From DATIRA01 sp963766505 (lineage in GTDB: Bacteria > Pseudomonadota > Gammaproteobacteria > Steroidobacterales > Steroidobacteraceae), in contig CAVYAL010000001.1 in the NCBI GenBank assembly GCA_963766505.1, positions 310,001 through 374,000 on the forward strand: a stretch of DNA of 64,000 nt. The letters are read 5' to 3'. A program made the position numbers and the translations under genes. Positions within the stretch are counted from its first letter, which is position 1, and every line of letters begins with the position of its first letter. The notes under the pieces are model-generated. The model was not told the DNA's origin, did no database searches, and was given only the letters and a program-made list of their open reading frames with translations. Of this stretch, positions 1 to 7,577 are shown one piece after another.

Positions 1-241
1 GGGCTACCAGTTTCTCGGTAATCACCTGAACTCGATTGACGACCCGCGGATCGGTCACGAGCTTGCCCTGCTGCTGGTACTTGCCCATCTCCTGCACATA
101 GGCCTGGCGCGAGGCGCCGATGGCCTGCTGCTCGGAGACCAGCATCAGCTGCCGCCGGCCGGTGGGGCTGGTCGCGCAGGCGGTCACTGCCAGCGCGAGG
201 ACGGCGGTGATGGAGAGTTTGCGGAGCGAAGCTGCAATCAT
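1..241 (-). CDS. M48-family metalloprotease lipoprotein (N-terminal part only)
   Basis: The first 80 codons of a minus-strand gene whose 3' part lies outside the window. The ATG is at 239-241. Residues 1-21 form a lipoprotein signal peptide with a lipobox ending at Cys22 (AVTAC). The following TSPTGRRQLMLVSEQQ segment and the helix after it are typical of the N terminus of Ste24-like M48 zinc proteases of the LoiP/YggG/BepA kind, which degrade or assemble envelope proteins from the periplasmic face of the outer membrane. The HExxH motif is not in the window, so the call rests on the N-terminal signature alone. Confidence 0.7.
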   Translation of the reverse strand, partial: MIAASLRKLSITAVLALAVTACATSPTGRRQLMLVSEQQAIGASRQAYVQEMGKYQQQGKLVTDPRVVNRVQVITEKLVA

Positions 242-441
242 GACTCTGCCTCTGACAACACGATGAATCGACCCTCCATCCTTCGCTGGAGCGCCGGCCG
301 TGGATGATGCCGTCGGCGGCACGCCAGGTGAAGCCTCGATGCGCTGCCACGGCAGAATCCGCCGCATTCCACCGCGCGGCCCCGGTAAACTGTGCTGACG
401 GGGTCCCGGTCATGAGCCGGTTCGCAAGCCAGCGCTGAGTC

Positions 442-1107
442 ATGGACTACTACGAACTGCTGGTCGTGCTGCACGTGCTGCTGATGGGCTACTGGCTCGG
501 CAGCGAGCTGGTCGCCGAGGGCGTCTGGCGTAGCGGCTGGGAAGCGCTGACCTCGGGCGGCCTGCCGCGGGAGCGCCTGTGCCGGCTGCTCTGCGGCCTG
601 GACCATCATCCCTGGAATGCGCTGGTCCTGAACATCCCGGTCGGATTCACGCTGGCTGCGCAGGTGGGCCTCGTGTGGCTGGGCAACGCCGCGCTGCTCG
701 CGCTGTGGTGCGGGTCGCTGCTGTGGCTGCTGCTGGCCGGATACGCTCATCGCTGGAGACCCGCCGGTGACCGTTCTGCGCTCGCCCGCATTGAACTCGG
801 CGCCCGCTTCGTGCTCGCGCTGGTGCTGGCCGCCATCGCGATACGCTCGCTGCTTCGGGAAGCGCCTGTTGCCGAAACCTGGCTGGCCTGGAAGGTGCTG
901 CTGCTCGGGGCCGTGGTGGCCTGCAGCGCCTTCGTAAACTGGCAGGTGGCTGCTATCCGCCCGGGCCCGGGGAGCGGCGCAGCGGACCCGAGCGACGCAG
1001 ACAGGCGGCAAATGCAGCGCGCGCTGCTTCTCGCACGAGCGGGCCGCTACCTCGCGCTGCTGCTGGTGCTCGCGATCGGCTGGCTCGGCCTGATGAAGCC
1101 GGCGTGA
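442..1107 (+). CDS. Six-helix inner-membrane protein of unknown function
   Basis: 221 residues with about six hydrophobic helices (near 4-22, 55-77, 80-100, 118-136, 147-165 and 195-217) and short loops. I do not recognise the family. The His residues in the first helix (LHVLLMGYW) and in the DHHPW loop are the only obvious ligand-like residues, which would suit a haem- or metal-binding membrane protein of the CopD/cytochrome b-like type, but that is speculation. It ends one base from the stop of the convergent flavin oxidoreductase gene. It is divergent from the M48 protease gene, leaving about 200 bp for both promoters. Confidence 0.6.
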   Translation: MDYYELLVVLHVLLMGYWLGSELVAEGVWRSGWEALTSGGLPRERLCRLLCGLDHHPWNALVLNIPVGFTLAAQVGLVWLGNAALLALWCGSLLWLLLAGYAHRWRPAGDRSALARIELGARFVLALVLAAIAIRSLLREAPVAETWLAWKVLLLGAVVACSAFVNWQVAAIRPGPGSGAADPSDADRRQMQRALLLARAGRYLALLLVLAIGWLGLMKPA

Positions 1108-1108
1108 A

Positions 1109-2431
1109 TCAGTCGCGATAGGCCCGGTGCATGCGCCGCGCGGTCGCGATCTCGTCGGCAAGGTACTCCCGGAACGCGGCCATCAGGCCGAGGTCCCGCT
1201 GCGGAGCGTGGCCGTCCGCCAGCCGGAAAATCTGGCAGTAGTACCAGGACTGGGCCCCGAACGCGTTCAGCACCTTCATCATCGTCAGCGGGCTCGTCGG
1301 AGAGCGCCAGCCGCTGTCGGCGAACCGCAGCCGGTCCTCGATCCGCTCGATCGCATCGGTCTCGCGCGCGAGCAGGCGGCGCGGAAAGTCCGGCTGCCAG
1401 CAGAGCGGCCGTCCAAGCCCGATCACGTCGCAGTCGCCGCTCGCGAGCGCCGCCTCCATGCCGGTGCGGCTCCTGAAGCCTCCGGTCACCATCAGCGGCA
1501 TGCGTGCGACCTTGCGGATGGCCGCTGCGTAATCGAGAAAATACGCCTCCCGCGCCCGGGTGCTCTCGCGCATCGGCACCGCGTCCGACGAACGCCCGAC
1601 GGCGCCGATCAGCCGCGGCTGCTCGTAGGTGCCACCGGAAACCTCGAGCAGGTCCAGTGACTCGTCGTTGAGCCACTCGACCACGCGCAGGCAGTCCTCG
1701 TGCGTGAATCCACCCTTGCGGAAATCGTCCGAGTTCAGCTTCAGCGCCACCGGGAAATCCCGGCCCACTTCTGCGCGCACCGCGCGCAGCGTCTCGAGCA
1801 GGAATCGCGCGCGATTCTCGAGCGCACCGCCCCAGGCATCGTCGCGGCGATTGGTAAACGGGGACAGGAACGAGCTGATCAGGTAGCCGTGCGCGCCGTG
1901 GACCTGCACTCCGGTGAAGCCGGCATCCCGGGCGATCGCGGCCGCCTCGGCGAAGCGACGGATCAAATCGAGAATCTCCGGCTCGGTCAGCGCCCTGGGC
2001 TTCGAGTAATTGCCGAGGATCTTCAGCTGCACGGCCGAGGGCGCCACCGGCCGGCGGGTCACGTAGCGCGGCGACTGCCGGCCCGCATGCGAGATCTGCA
2101 TCCAGAGGTGATTGCCCGCGATCGTCCCGGCCCGGGCCCAGCGTGCGAGACGTTCCCGGGCCTCGGTCGAAACCGTCTGCTGCGATGAAACGTCGATCGC
2201 GACGTTGCCGGGGCGCTCGAGGTCCCGACGGTCCACCTGTACGTTGCCGGTCAGCAGCAGCCCCGCGCCGCCCTCGCTCCAGGTCCGATAGAGCTGTTCG
2301 TGCCGCCCGGTGGCGCGAAGCAACTCGTCGGCCACGCCCTCCGTCATCGCCGCCTTGCAGAGCCGGTTCGCAAGCACCGACCCACAGGGCAGCCTGAGCG
2401 GCTGCCCCAGCGGATCCGGCGTGGCGCTCAC
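1109..2431 (-). CDS. NADH:flavin oxidoreductase, Old Yellow Enzyme family
   Basis: 440-residue TIM-barrel flavoprotein. The substrate-binding pair lies in QVHGAHGYL (His178 and His181), followed by the conserved SPFTNRRDD segment; QISHAGRQ at 112-119 is the usual FMN-side motif. Members reduce activated C=C bonds (enones, some 2-enoyl-CoA thioesters) with NAD(P)H and bind FMN. No [4Fe-4S] cysteine cluster is present, so it is the short form rather than the 2,4-dienoyl-CoA reductase form. It lies 16 bp downstream of the MMPL exporter gene on the same strand and may be cotranscribed with it. The substrate cannot be read from the sequence. Confidence 0.9.
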   Translation of the reverse strand: MSATPDPLGQPLRLPCGSVLANRLCKAAMTEGVADELLRATGRHEQLYRTWSEGGAGLLLTGNVQVDRRDLERPGNVAIDVSSQQTVSTEARERLARWARAGTIAGNHLWMQISHAGRQSPRYVTRRPVAPSAVQLKILGNYSKPRALTEPEILDLIRRFAEAAAIARDAGFTGVQVHGAHGYLISSFLSPFTNRRDDAWGGALENRARFLLETLRAVRAEVGRDFPVALKLNSDDFRKGGFTHEDCLRVVEWLNDESLDLLEVSGGTYEQPRLIGAVGRSSDAVPMRESTRAREAYFLDYAAAIRKVARMPLMVTGGFRSRTGMEAALASGDCDVIGLGRPLCWQPDFPRRLLARETDAIERIEDRLRFADSGWRSPTSPLTMMKVLNAFGAQSWYYCQIFRLADGHAPQRDLGLMAAFREYLADEIATARRMHRAYRD

Positions 2432-2447
2432 GACTGCCCTGTAAGGG

Positions 2448-4910
2448 TCAACCGGTCACCTTGTGCATATCGTGCGGGGCCACGTCACCCCATTCGACAC
2501 CCTTCGGCTTGTGCGCCTTCAACCGGTCGCCGACCAGGTAGGCGGCAATCGCCGGCGCCAGCAGGATCGCGCCGAACATGTTCACCAGGAACATGAACGC
2601 GAGCAGCAGGCCCATGTCGGCCTGGAACTTGAGCGCCGAGAACATCCAGGTGGCAACGGAGATCGTCATCGTGACGGCCGTGAACACCGAGGCCGTGCCA
2701 CGCTGCTTGAGCGCCTCCTCGAACGCATCCTTGAGTCCAAGCCCCATGTCCTCGGACTCGTGCTTCATGCGCTCGAACAGGTAGATGCCGTAGTCAACGC
2801 CGACGCCGACGCCCAGTGCCACGACCGGCAGAGTGTTCACCTTGAGCCCGATGTCGAGCACGGCCATTACCGCGTTGCACAGCACGGTGACGATCGCAAG
2901 CGGAATGATGATGCAGAGCGTCACGCGCCAGGACCTGAAAGTCAGCAGGCACAGCAGCGACACCGAGGCGAACAGCGCGAGGTTCACCCACTTGTCCGCC
3001 GCGTGCACGGCCTCGTTGGTGGCGGCCATCACGCCGACGTTGCCGCTCGCGAGCTTGAAGGTGATCTTGTCGGTGTCCCCGCCCGCCTCCTTGAAGGCCT
3101 TCACCTTGTCGACGATGTGCTCGATCGTCTGCGCCTGGTGGTCCGAGGTGAAGATGCTCACCGGCATCGCGGTGCACCGCGAGTTCATCAGCTCGTTTCC
3201 GAGGCGCGTGGCGAAGCCCACGCCCTGCGCGATCTGCGGCGTCGACTCCGGCAGCATGCGCCACTTGGCGAAGGTCTCGGCGTAGTTCTGCGTAATCGAC
3301 TTGACGAAGCCGGCGAGGCTGCGCACCGTCGCCACGCCGTCCACCTGGCGCATCTGGAAGTCGAAGTCCTCCATCTTGTCCATCACTTCGCGATCCACGC
3401 AGGGCGAGTCTTCGTCGTCCTCGGGCGTCGCCGAGGCGATCACCTGCAGCAGGTCGACGCCGATCGCGAAATGGCTCGTGATCATCTCCACGTCCTGGTT
3501 GTAGCGCGAGTTCGGCCGCAGCTCTGGCACGCCCTTGCCCAGGTCGCCGACGTGTCGGTACTGCGCGAACCACAGGCCGACGGCGAGCAGCACGGCCCCC
3601 ACCAGCAGCCCGATCCAGGCGTACTGCTTGGTGGCGAGCGGGCTGATGCGCTCCCACAGCCAGTCGCCGGCCGTCTCCTTGCCGGCCAGCTTTGTCGCCT
3701 GCTCCGGCGAGAACTTGTAGTAGGACATCAGGATCGGCAGCAGCATCTTATTGGTGATGATCATCACCGTAACGCCGATCGTCGCCGTGTAGACGAGCTC
3801 CTGCACGATCTCGATCTGCACGAACGAGATCACCATGAAGCCGAGCGCGTTCGCGAGCAACGCTATGGCCCCGGGGATGAACAGCTTCTGGAACGACGCG
3901 CGCGAAGCCGTGATGCCGTCGGCACCGTGCAGCGTCTCGAGCTTCCAGGCATTGGTCATCTGCACCGCGTGCGAGACTGCTATCGAGAAGATCAGGAACG
4001 GAACCAGGATCGACATCGGATCCAGCCCGAGCCCGAAGATCGGCAGCAGTCCGAGCAGCCAGACCACCGGCACGATTGCGCAGATCAGTGCCATGACCGT
4101 CAGTGCCAGCGAACCCGAGTACCAGTACAGCAGCACGGCCGTGATCACGAACGCGACGCCGAAGAACAGCAGCACGCCCGCAGCGCCCTCGGCGATGTCG
4201 CCGACGGCCTTGGCGAAACCGATGATGTGGATGCCGGTGTTGTCGTTCTCGTACTTGCTGCGGATCTCCTCGAGCTTCTTCGCGACCTCCTGCAGGTTGA
4301 GCCGCTCGCCGGTCTCCGGGTCGTTCTCCTGCAGAGTCGCGACGACCATCGCTGCGGTCTGGTCGTTTGCGACGATGCGGCCGACCCAGTCCGACTTGAG
4401 CAGGTTCTCGCGGACCTTGTCGAGCTGCTCAGCGCTCCCGTCGAAGTCCGCCGAGACGATGTTGCCGCCGCGGAAGCCGTCCTCGACGACCTCGTTGTAG
4501 CGGACGTTCGGCGTGAACAGCGAGGTCACCGAGCTGCGCTCGACGCCATTGATGAAGAACACCTCCTCCGTGACCTGGCGGAGCGCCTCCATGAAGTCCT
4601 TGTCGTAGATGTCGCCGTTCTTGTTCTTGATCGCCACCAGAACCTTGTTCGCCCCGCCGAAGTCGGCCTGGTACTCGAGGAAGGTCTGCATGTACGGGTG
4701 CTTCAGCGGGATCATCTTGGTGAAGGCCGCCTGCACCCTGAGCTGGCTCGCCATTGCACCGAGCAGCACCGTGATCAGGATGAACAGGATCAGCAGTGCG
4801 CGTCGGTGGGCGAAGATCCAGTAGGAAACCTTGCCGACGATGCCTTCCGCGAACTTGTGTCGTTCGAATCCCGCCTCTTCGCCGGCGCCAGTGTTCTTTT
4901 CGTCTGCCAT
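2448..4910 (-). CDS. RND/MMPL-family exporter
   Basis: 820 residues in two homologous halves. Each half has one helix (near 37-55 and 435-455), a large periplasmic domain (about 57-240 and 460-640) and a five-helix bundle. The conserved GVGVGVDYG motif of MMPL/HpnN-type transporters is at 700-708. These proton-driven pumps move lipids, hopanoids or other hydrophobic compounds to the outer membrane. It is 30 bp downstream of the YCF48-type gene. DUF1329 and DUF1302 genes lie upstream on the same strand, so the four probably form one functional unit. Substrate unknown. Confidence 0.88.
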   Translation of the reverse strand: MADEKNTGAGEEAGFERHKFAEGIVGKVSYWIFAHRRALLILFILITVLLGAMASQLRVQAAFTKMIPLKHPYMQTFLEYQADFGGANKVLVAIKNKNGDIYDKDFMEALRQVTEEVFFINGVERSSVTSLFTPNVRYNEVVEDGFRGGNIVSADFDGSAEQLDKVRENLLKSDWVGRIVANDQTAAMVVATLQENDPETGERLNLQEVAKKLEEIRSKYENDNTGIHIIGFAKAVGDIAEGAAGVLLFFGVAFVITAVLLYWYSGSLALTVMALICAIVPVVWLLGLLPIFGLGLDPMSILVPFLIFSIAVSHAVQMTNAWKLETLHGADGITASRASFQKLFIPGAIALLANALGFMVISFVQIEIVQELVYTATIGVTVMIITNKMLLPILMSYYKFSPEQATKLAGKETAGDWLWERISPLATKQYAWIGLLVGAVLLAVGLWFAQYRHVGDLGKGVPELRPNSRYNQDVEMITSHFAIGVDLLQVIASATPEDDEDSPCVDREVMDKMEDFDFQMRQVDGVATVRSLAGFVKSITQNYAETFAKWRMLPESTPQIAQGVGFATRLGNELMNSRCTAMPVSIFTSDHQAQTIEHIVDKVKAFKEAGGDTDKITFKLASGNVGVMAATNEAVHAADKWVNLALFASVSLLCLLTFRSWRVTLCIIIPLAIVTVLCNAVMAVLDIGLKVNTLPVVALGVGVGVDYGIYLFERMKHESEDMGLGLKDAFEEALKQRGTASVFTAVTMTISVATWMFSALKFQADMGLLLAFMFLVNMFGAILLAPAIAAYLVGDRLKAHKPKGVEWGDVAPHDMHKVTG

Positions 4911-4940
4911 CTGCAGTGCCTCGTGCCGCTCGTCGCGGAA

Positions 4941-6020
4941 TCAGTTAGCGGCCAGCCAGGCCGGATCGATCTTGCCCACGCCCCGCTCGCCGACGCCGAC
5001 CAGGCTGCCGTCGGCCTCGATCACCTGCGCGAGTCCACGACCGTCGGGTATCCAGTGCAGTTCCAGGCTCTGGGCGTCGTCGGTGCTGAGCGCCATCAGC
5101 CCGGAATTGCCGACCAGCAGCAGTCTGCCGTCCGACAAGAGCTTGCCGGCCATCAGCGAGGCGGTCGTGTCGATGTCGATCTTTCGCCAGTTGAGTTCCA
5201 GTCCCTCGTCCTCGACCATGGAGCCCTCGTCGTACTCGTCTGACGCCTGCGCTGCCGCCTCATCAGCCGCGGCCGCCGATTCCGGTTCGGCCAGCGCGGC
5301 GAGGTCGAGCGATGCCAGGTCGTCGGTCCGGTAGACGTTGCCGCGCATGCCGAACACGACGACGCCATTCCCGTTCAGTTTCGTGGCGCCGAAATAGGAA
5401 CCCTCGTACGGGGACTTGATGCGCTTCCAGGTGGCGCCGCCGTCGCCCGACACGGCCAGGTTGCCGGACTCCGCGACCATCAGCAGCTTGTCGCCGACCG
5501 GAAGCACCTGGGAGATGTGCCGGTCGAAATCCTCCGAGATCACCGAGTGACGCTGCCAGGTCTTGCCACCGTCGGTCGAGTCGAAATACATGCCAAACGC
5601 GCCGTAGGCGGCGAAGCGCCCGCCGCCGAGGCTGGTCACGCCCAGCAGCGACTCGCTGTCGGCCTCCATCGGGACCTCCGTCCAGTTATCGCCTCCGTCC
5701 TCGGTCCTGACCAGCGAGCCGCCATGGCCCACTGCAACGCCGAGCCGGTCGTCCTCGAAGGCGATCGCCGTCAGCGTCCGGGTCACCGGAGTGGCATGCG
5801 AGGTCCAGGTCTGTCCGCCGTCCCCGGAAATCAGCGCGAAGCCGCGCTCGCCGACCGCGACGAGTCGATCGCCCGCCCGGGCGATGTCCATCAGGATGAT
5901 CCGGTTCGGCTTGATGTCCACGACGACGGTGGGGCGGCCCTCGTCTGCAAGGGCCGGTGCCGCAGACAGCACGGCCATCGCGCCTGCTGCGAGGCACGTC
6001 TTCAGGATCCAATTCTCCAT
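4941..6020 (-). CDS. YCF48/BNR-repeat periplasmic protein
   Basis: 359 residues. Residues 1-25 are a signal peptide ending in ALA. Repeated GDGG-TW style blades (GDGGQTW, EDGGDNW, TDGGKTW, GDGGATW) make a Ycf48/BNR beta-propeller. Between blades, around residues 245-270, sits an acidic and alanine-rich insertion (EPESAAAADEAAAQ, then DEYDEG) that looks like a disordered linker. In photosynthetic organisms Ycf48 is a photosystem II assembly factor; here it sits just upstream of the MMPL exporter and probably acts as its periplasmic partner. That role is inferred from context only. Confidence 0.82.
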   Translation of the reverse strand: MENWILKTCLAAGAMAVLSAAPALADEGRPTVVVDIKPNRIILMDIARAGDRLVAVGERGFALISGDGGQTWTSHATPVTRTLTAIAFEDDRLGVAVGHGGSLVRTEDGGDNWTEVPMEADSESLLGVTSLGGGRFAAYGAFGMYFDSTDGGKTWQRHSVISEDFDRHISQVLPVGDKLLMVAESGNLAVSGDGGATWKRIKSPYEGSYFGATKLNGNGVVVFGMRGNVYRTDDLASLDLAALAEPESAAAADEAAAQASDEYDEGSMVEDEGLELNWRKIDIDTTASLMAGKLLSDGRLLLVGNSGLMALSTDDAQSLELHWIPDGRGLAQVIEADGSLVGVGERGVGKIDPAWLAAN

Positions 6021-6130
6021 GAACTCTCCCCAGTGACCGGCTCGCTGGCCGTTTCCGTCGCTGCTGCCGGGACCGCCCTGGCGCGCAGGGCTGGACCCGA
6101 TTGTTCTAATGCCGAGACCGGTCTTCGGGC

Positions 6131-6155
6131 GGTGCGGGGCCCAAGGCCCCGCACC
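6131..6155 (-). terminator. Strong GC hairpin after the DUF1329 gene
   Basis: A perfect 11-bp stem (GGTGCGGGGCC pairing with GGCCCCGCACC) with a CAA loop lies 45 bp beyond the stop codon of the minus-strand DUF1329 gene and before the YCF48 gene. No T-run follows on the minus strand, so it may be a partial terminator or an mRNA-stabilising hairpin that separates expression of the upstream pair from the downstream pair. Confidence 0.6.
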
Positions 6156-6199
6156 ACCCGATACTGGTCAACACACAGTCCCGTCGCCCGACAATGCGC

Positions 6200-7555
6200 T
6201 CACTTCGTCCCGATGCGGCGCAGAGCGTCGGACTGGAAATCTCCCCAGCGGCCCTTCTCGCCGAACTTCCACGGCTGCTTGACCTCGTTGTCGAGCAACG
6301 AGAACAGGTAGCTGCCGTTCGAGAGGTCGTGCCAGATGTTGGAGCGGTACCAGGGCACCTTCGCGTCGTAGAACTGGATCATCGGATGGATCGACACGCG
6401 CCAGAGATTGTTGCGGGTGTCGTAGGCGTCCTCATACACGACGGTCCATGTATCCTCGTCCAGGTAGAACTCGCGCTTGCCGTAGACGTGCTTGCTGCCC
6501 TTCTTCAGCGTCGCCTCGATCACCCAGACCCGGTGCAGCTCGTAGCGCATCAGGTCCGAATTCGGCGTCCCCGGACGGATCATGTCCTCCTTGTACTTCA
6601 GCGACTTGCTGGCGAGCTTGTAGGCGTTGTAGGGGATGTAGATTTCCTTCTTGCCGACGATCTTCCAGTCGTAGCGATCCGGAGCACCGTTGTACGCATC
6701 GAACTGGTCGGTCGTGCGCAGGCCCTCGGTACCATCGTTGATGTTGTCGTAGTTGAGGTCCGGGGCACGGCGCACGCGGCGCTGGCCGGCGTTGTAGATC
6801 CAGGCCGCGCGCTGCTGCTTGACCTGGTCGACCGGTTCGTGGACCAGGAACACCGTACCCTCTAGCGTCGCCGGCGCGGTGAAGTACGACAGGAACCCGA
6901 GCAGCAGGTTGTCCTGCGGCTGGTCGAGGTTCTGGTTGAAGATGCGGTACTCGTGGGCGCCGATCTTGTAGAAGTCGCCGTTCGCGCGCACCGGGAAGCT
7001 GTGGTACTCGCGGTCGACGCCACCCCCGAGATAGCGCATCGTGTGGTTCCAGATCGCCTCCATGCCGCTCTTCGGGATCGGGAAAGGCACGGTCGAGGGG
7101 CCGCGGTTCTCGATGCCGAATCCCTTCAGTTCGACCAGCCCGGCCTGCGCCTTGACGGCATCGTAGACGGCTTGCGGGTAGCAGGCCGTTCGACGCGTCT
7201 CATACACCGGCATCTTGAAGTTGTCGTACTTCTTCAGCATCGCCATCGTGCCGGCGGTGAGGTTGGCCTTGTACTGCTCCATGTTCGCGGCCGAGATGGT
7301 GAACTTCACCTTGTCGTTCGGGAACGGGTCCACGTAGCCCTGGTCCGGCTTCCAGCCGGCGGGCGCCTCGCAAAGGCCGCCGGTCCAGGCCGGGATCGTG
7401 CCCTCCTTGTTGCCAGCCTTCTCGGCACCGACCGGCGTGAGGTCCGCGCCTAGCCGCGCGATTTCCGCGTCCGAGAGCTTCGCCGAGGCCGGCGCCGCGA
7501 TGCCGATCAGGGCCACCGCGACCGCCGAGGCGAGGAACTTGTTCATCGTCGTCAT
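6200..7555 (-). CDS. DUF1329 outer-membrane-associated protein
   Basis: 451 residues with an N-terminal signal peptide (about 1-26, ending PASA). The ATG at 7555 is chosen because GGAG lies 9 nt upstream; a second in-frame ATG is 9 bp inside. The body matches the DUF1329 family: LolA/LolB-like periplasmic proteins of about 450 residues that nearly always lie next to a DUF1302 gene in proteobacteria. It starts 23 bp after the DUF1302 stop and is almost certainly cotranscribed. The family is linked by context to uptake or export of hydrophobic molecules; no reaction is established. Confidence 0.88.
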   Translation of the reverse strand: MTTMNKFLASAVAVALIGIAAPASAKLSDAEIARLGADLTPVGAEKAGNKEGTIPAWTGGLCEAPAGWKPDQGYVDPFPNDKVKFTISAANMEQYKANLTAGTMAMLKKYDNFKMPVYETRRTACYPQAVYDAVKAQAGLVELKGFGIENRGPSTVPFPIPKSGMEAIWNHTMRYLGGGVDREYHSFPVRANGDFYKIGAHEYRIFNQNLDQPQDNLLLGFLSYFTAPATLEGTVFLVHEPVDQVKQQRAAWIYNAGQRRVRRAPDLNYDNINDGTEGLRTTDQFDAYNGAPDRYDWKIVGKKEIYIPYNAYKLASKSLKYKEDMIRPGTPNSDLMRYELHRVWVIEATLKKGSKHVYGKREFYLDEDTWTVVYEDAYDTRNNLWRVSIHPMIQFYDAKVPWYRSNIWHDLSNGSYLFSLLDNEVKQPWKFGEKGRWGDFQSDALRRIGTK

Positions 7556-7577
7556 TTGGTGTTTCTCCGCAATCTGA

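Noticed and set aside
2463..5243. 926-codon open frame antisense to the MMPL exporter gene
   Set aside because: Product is dominated by His, Arg, Asp and Val-rich low-complexity runs, which is what a high-GC gene gives in its antisense frame. It has no domain and overlaps well-supported genes.
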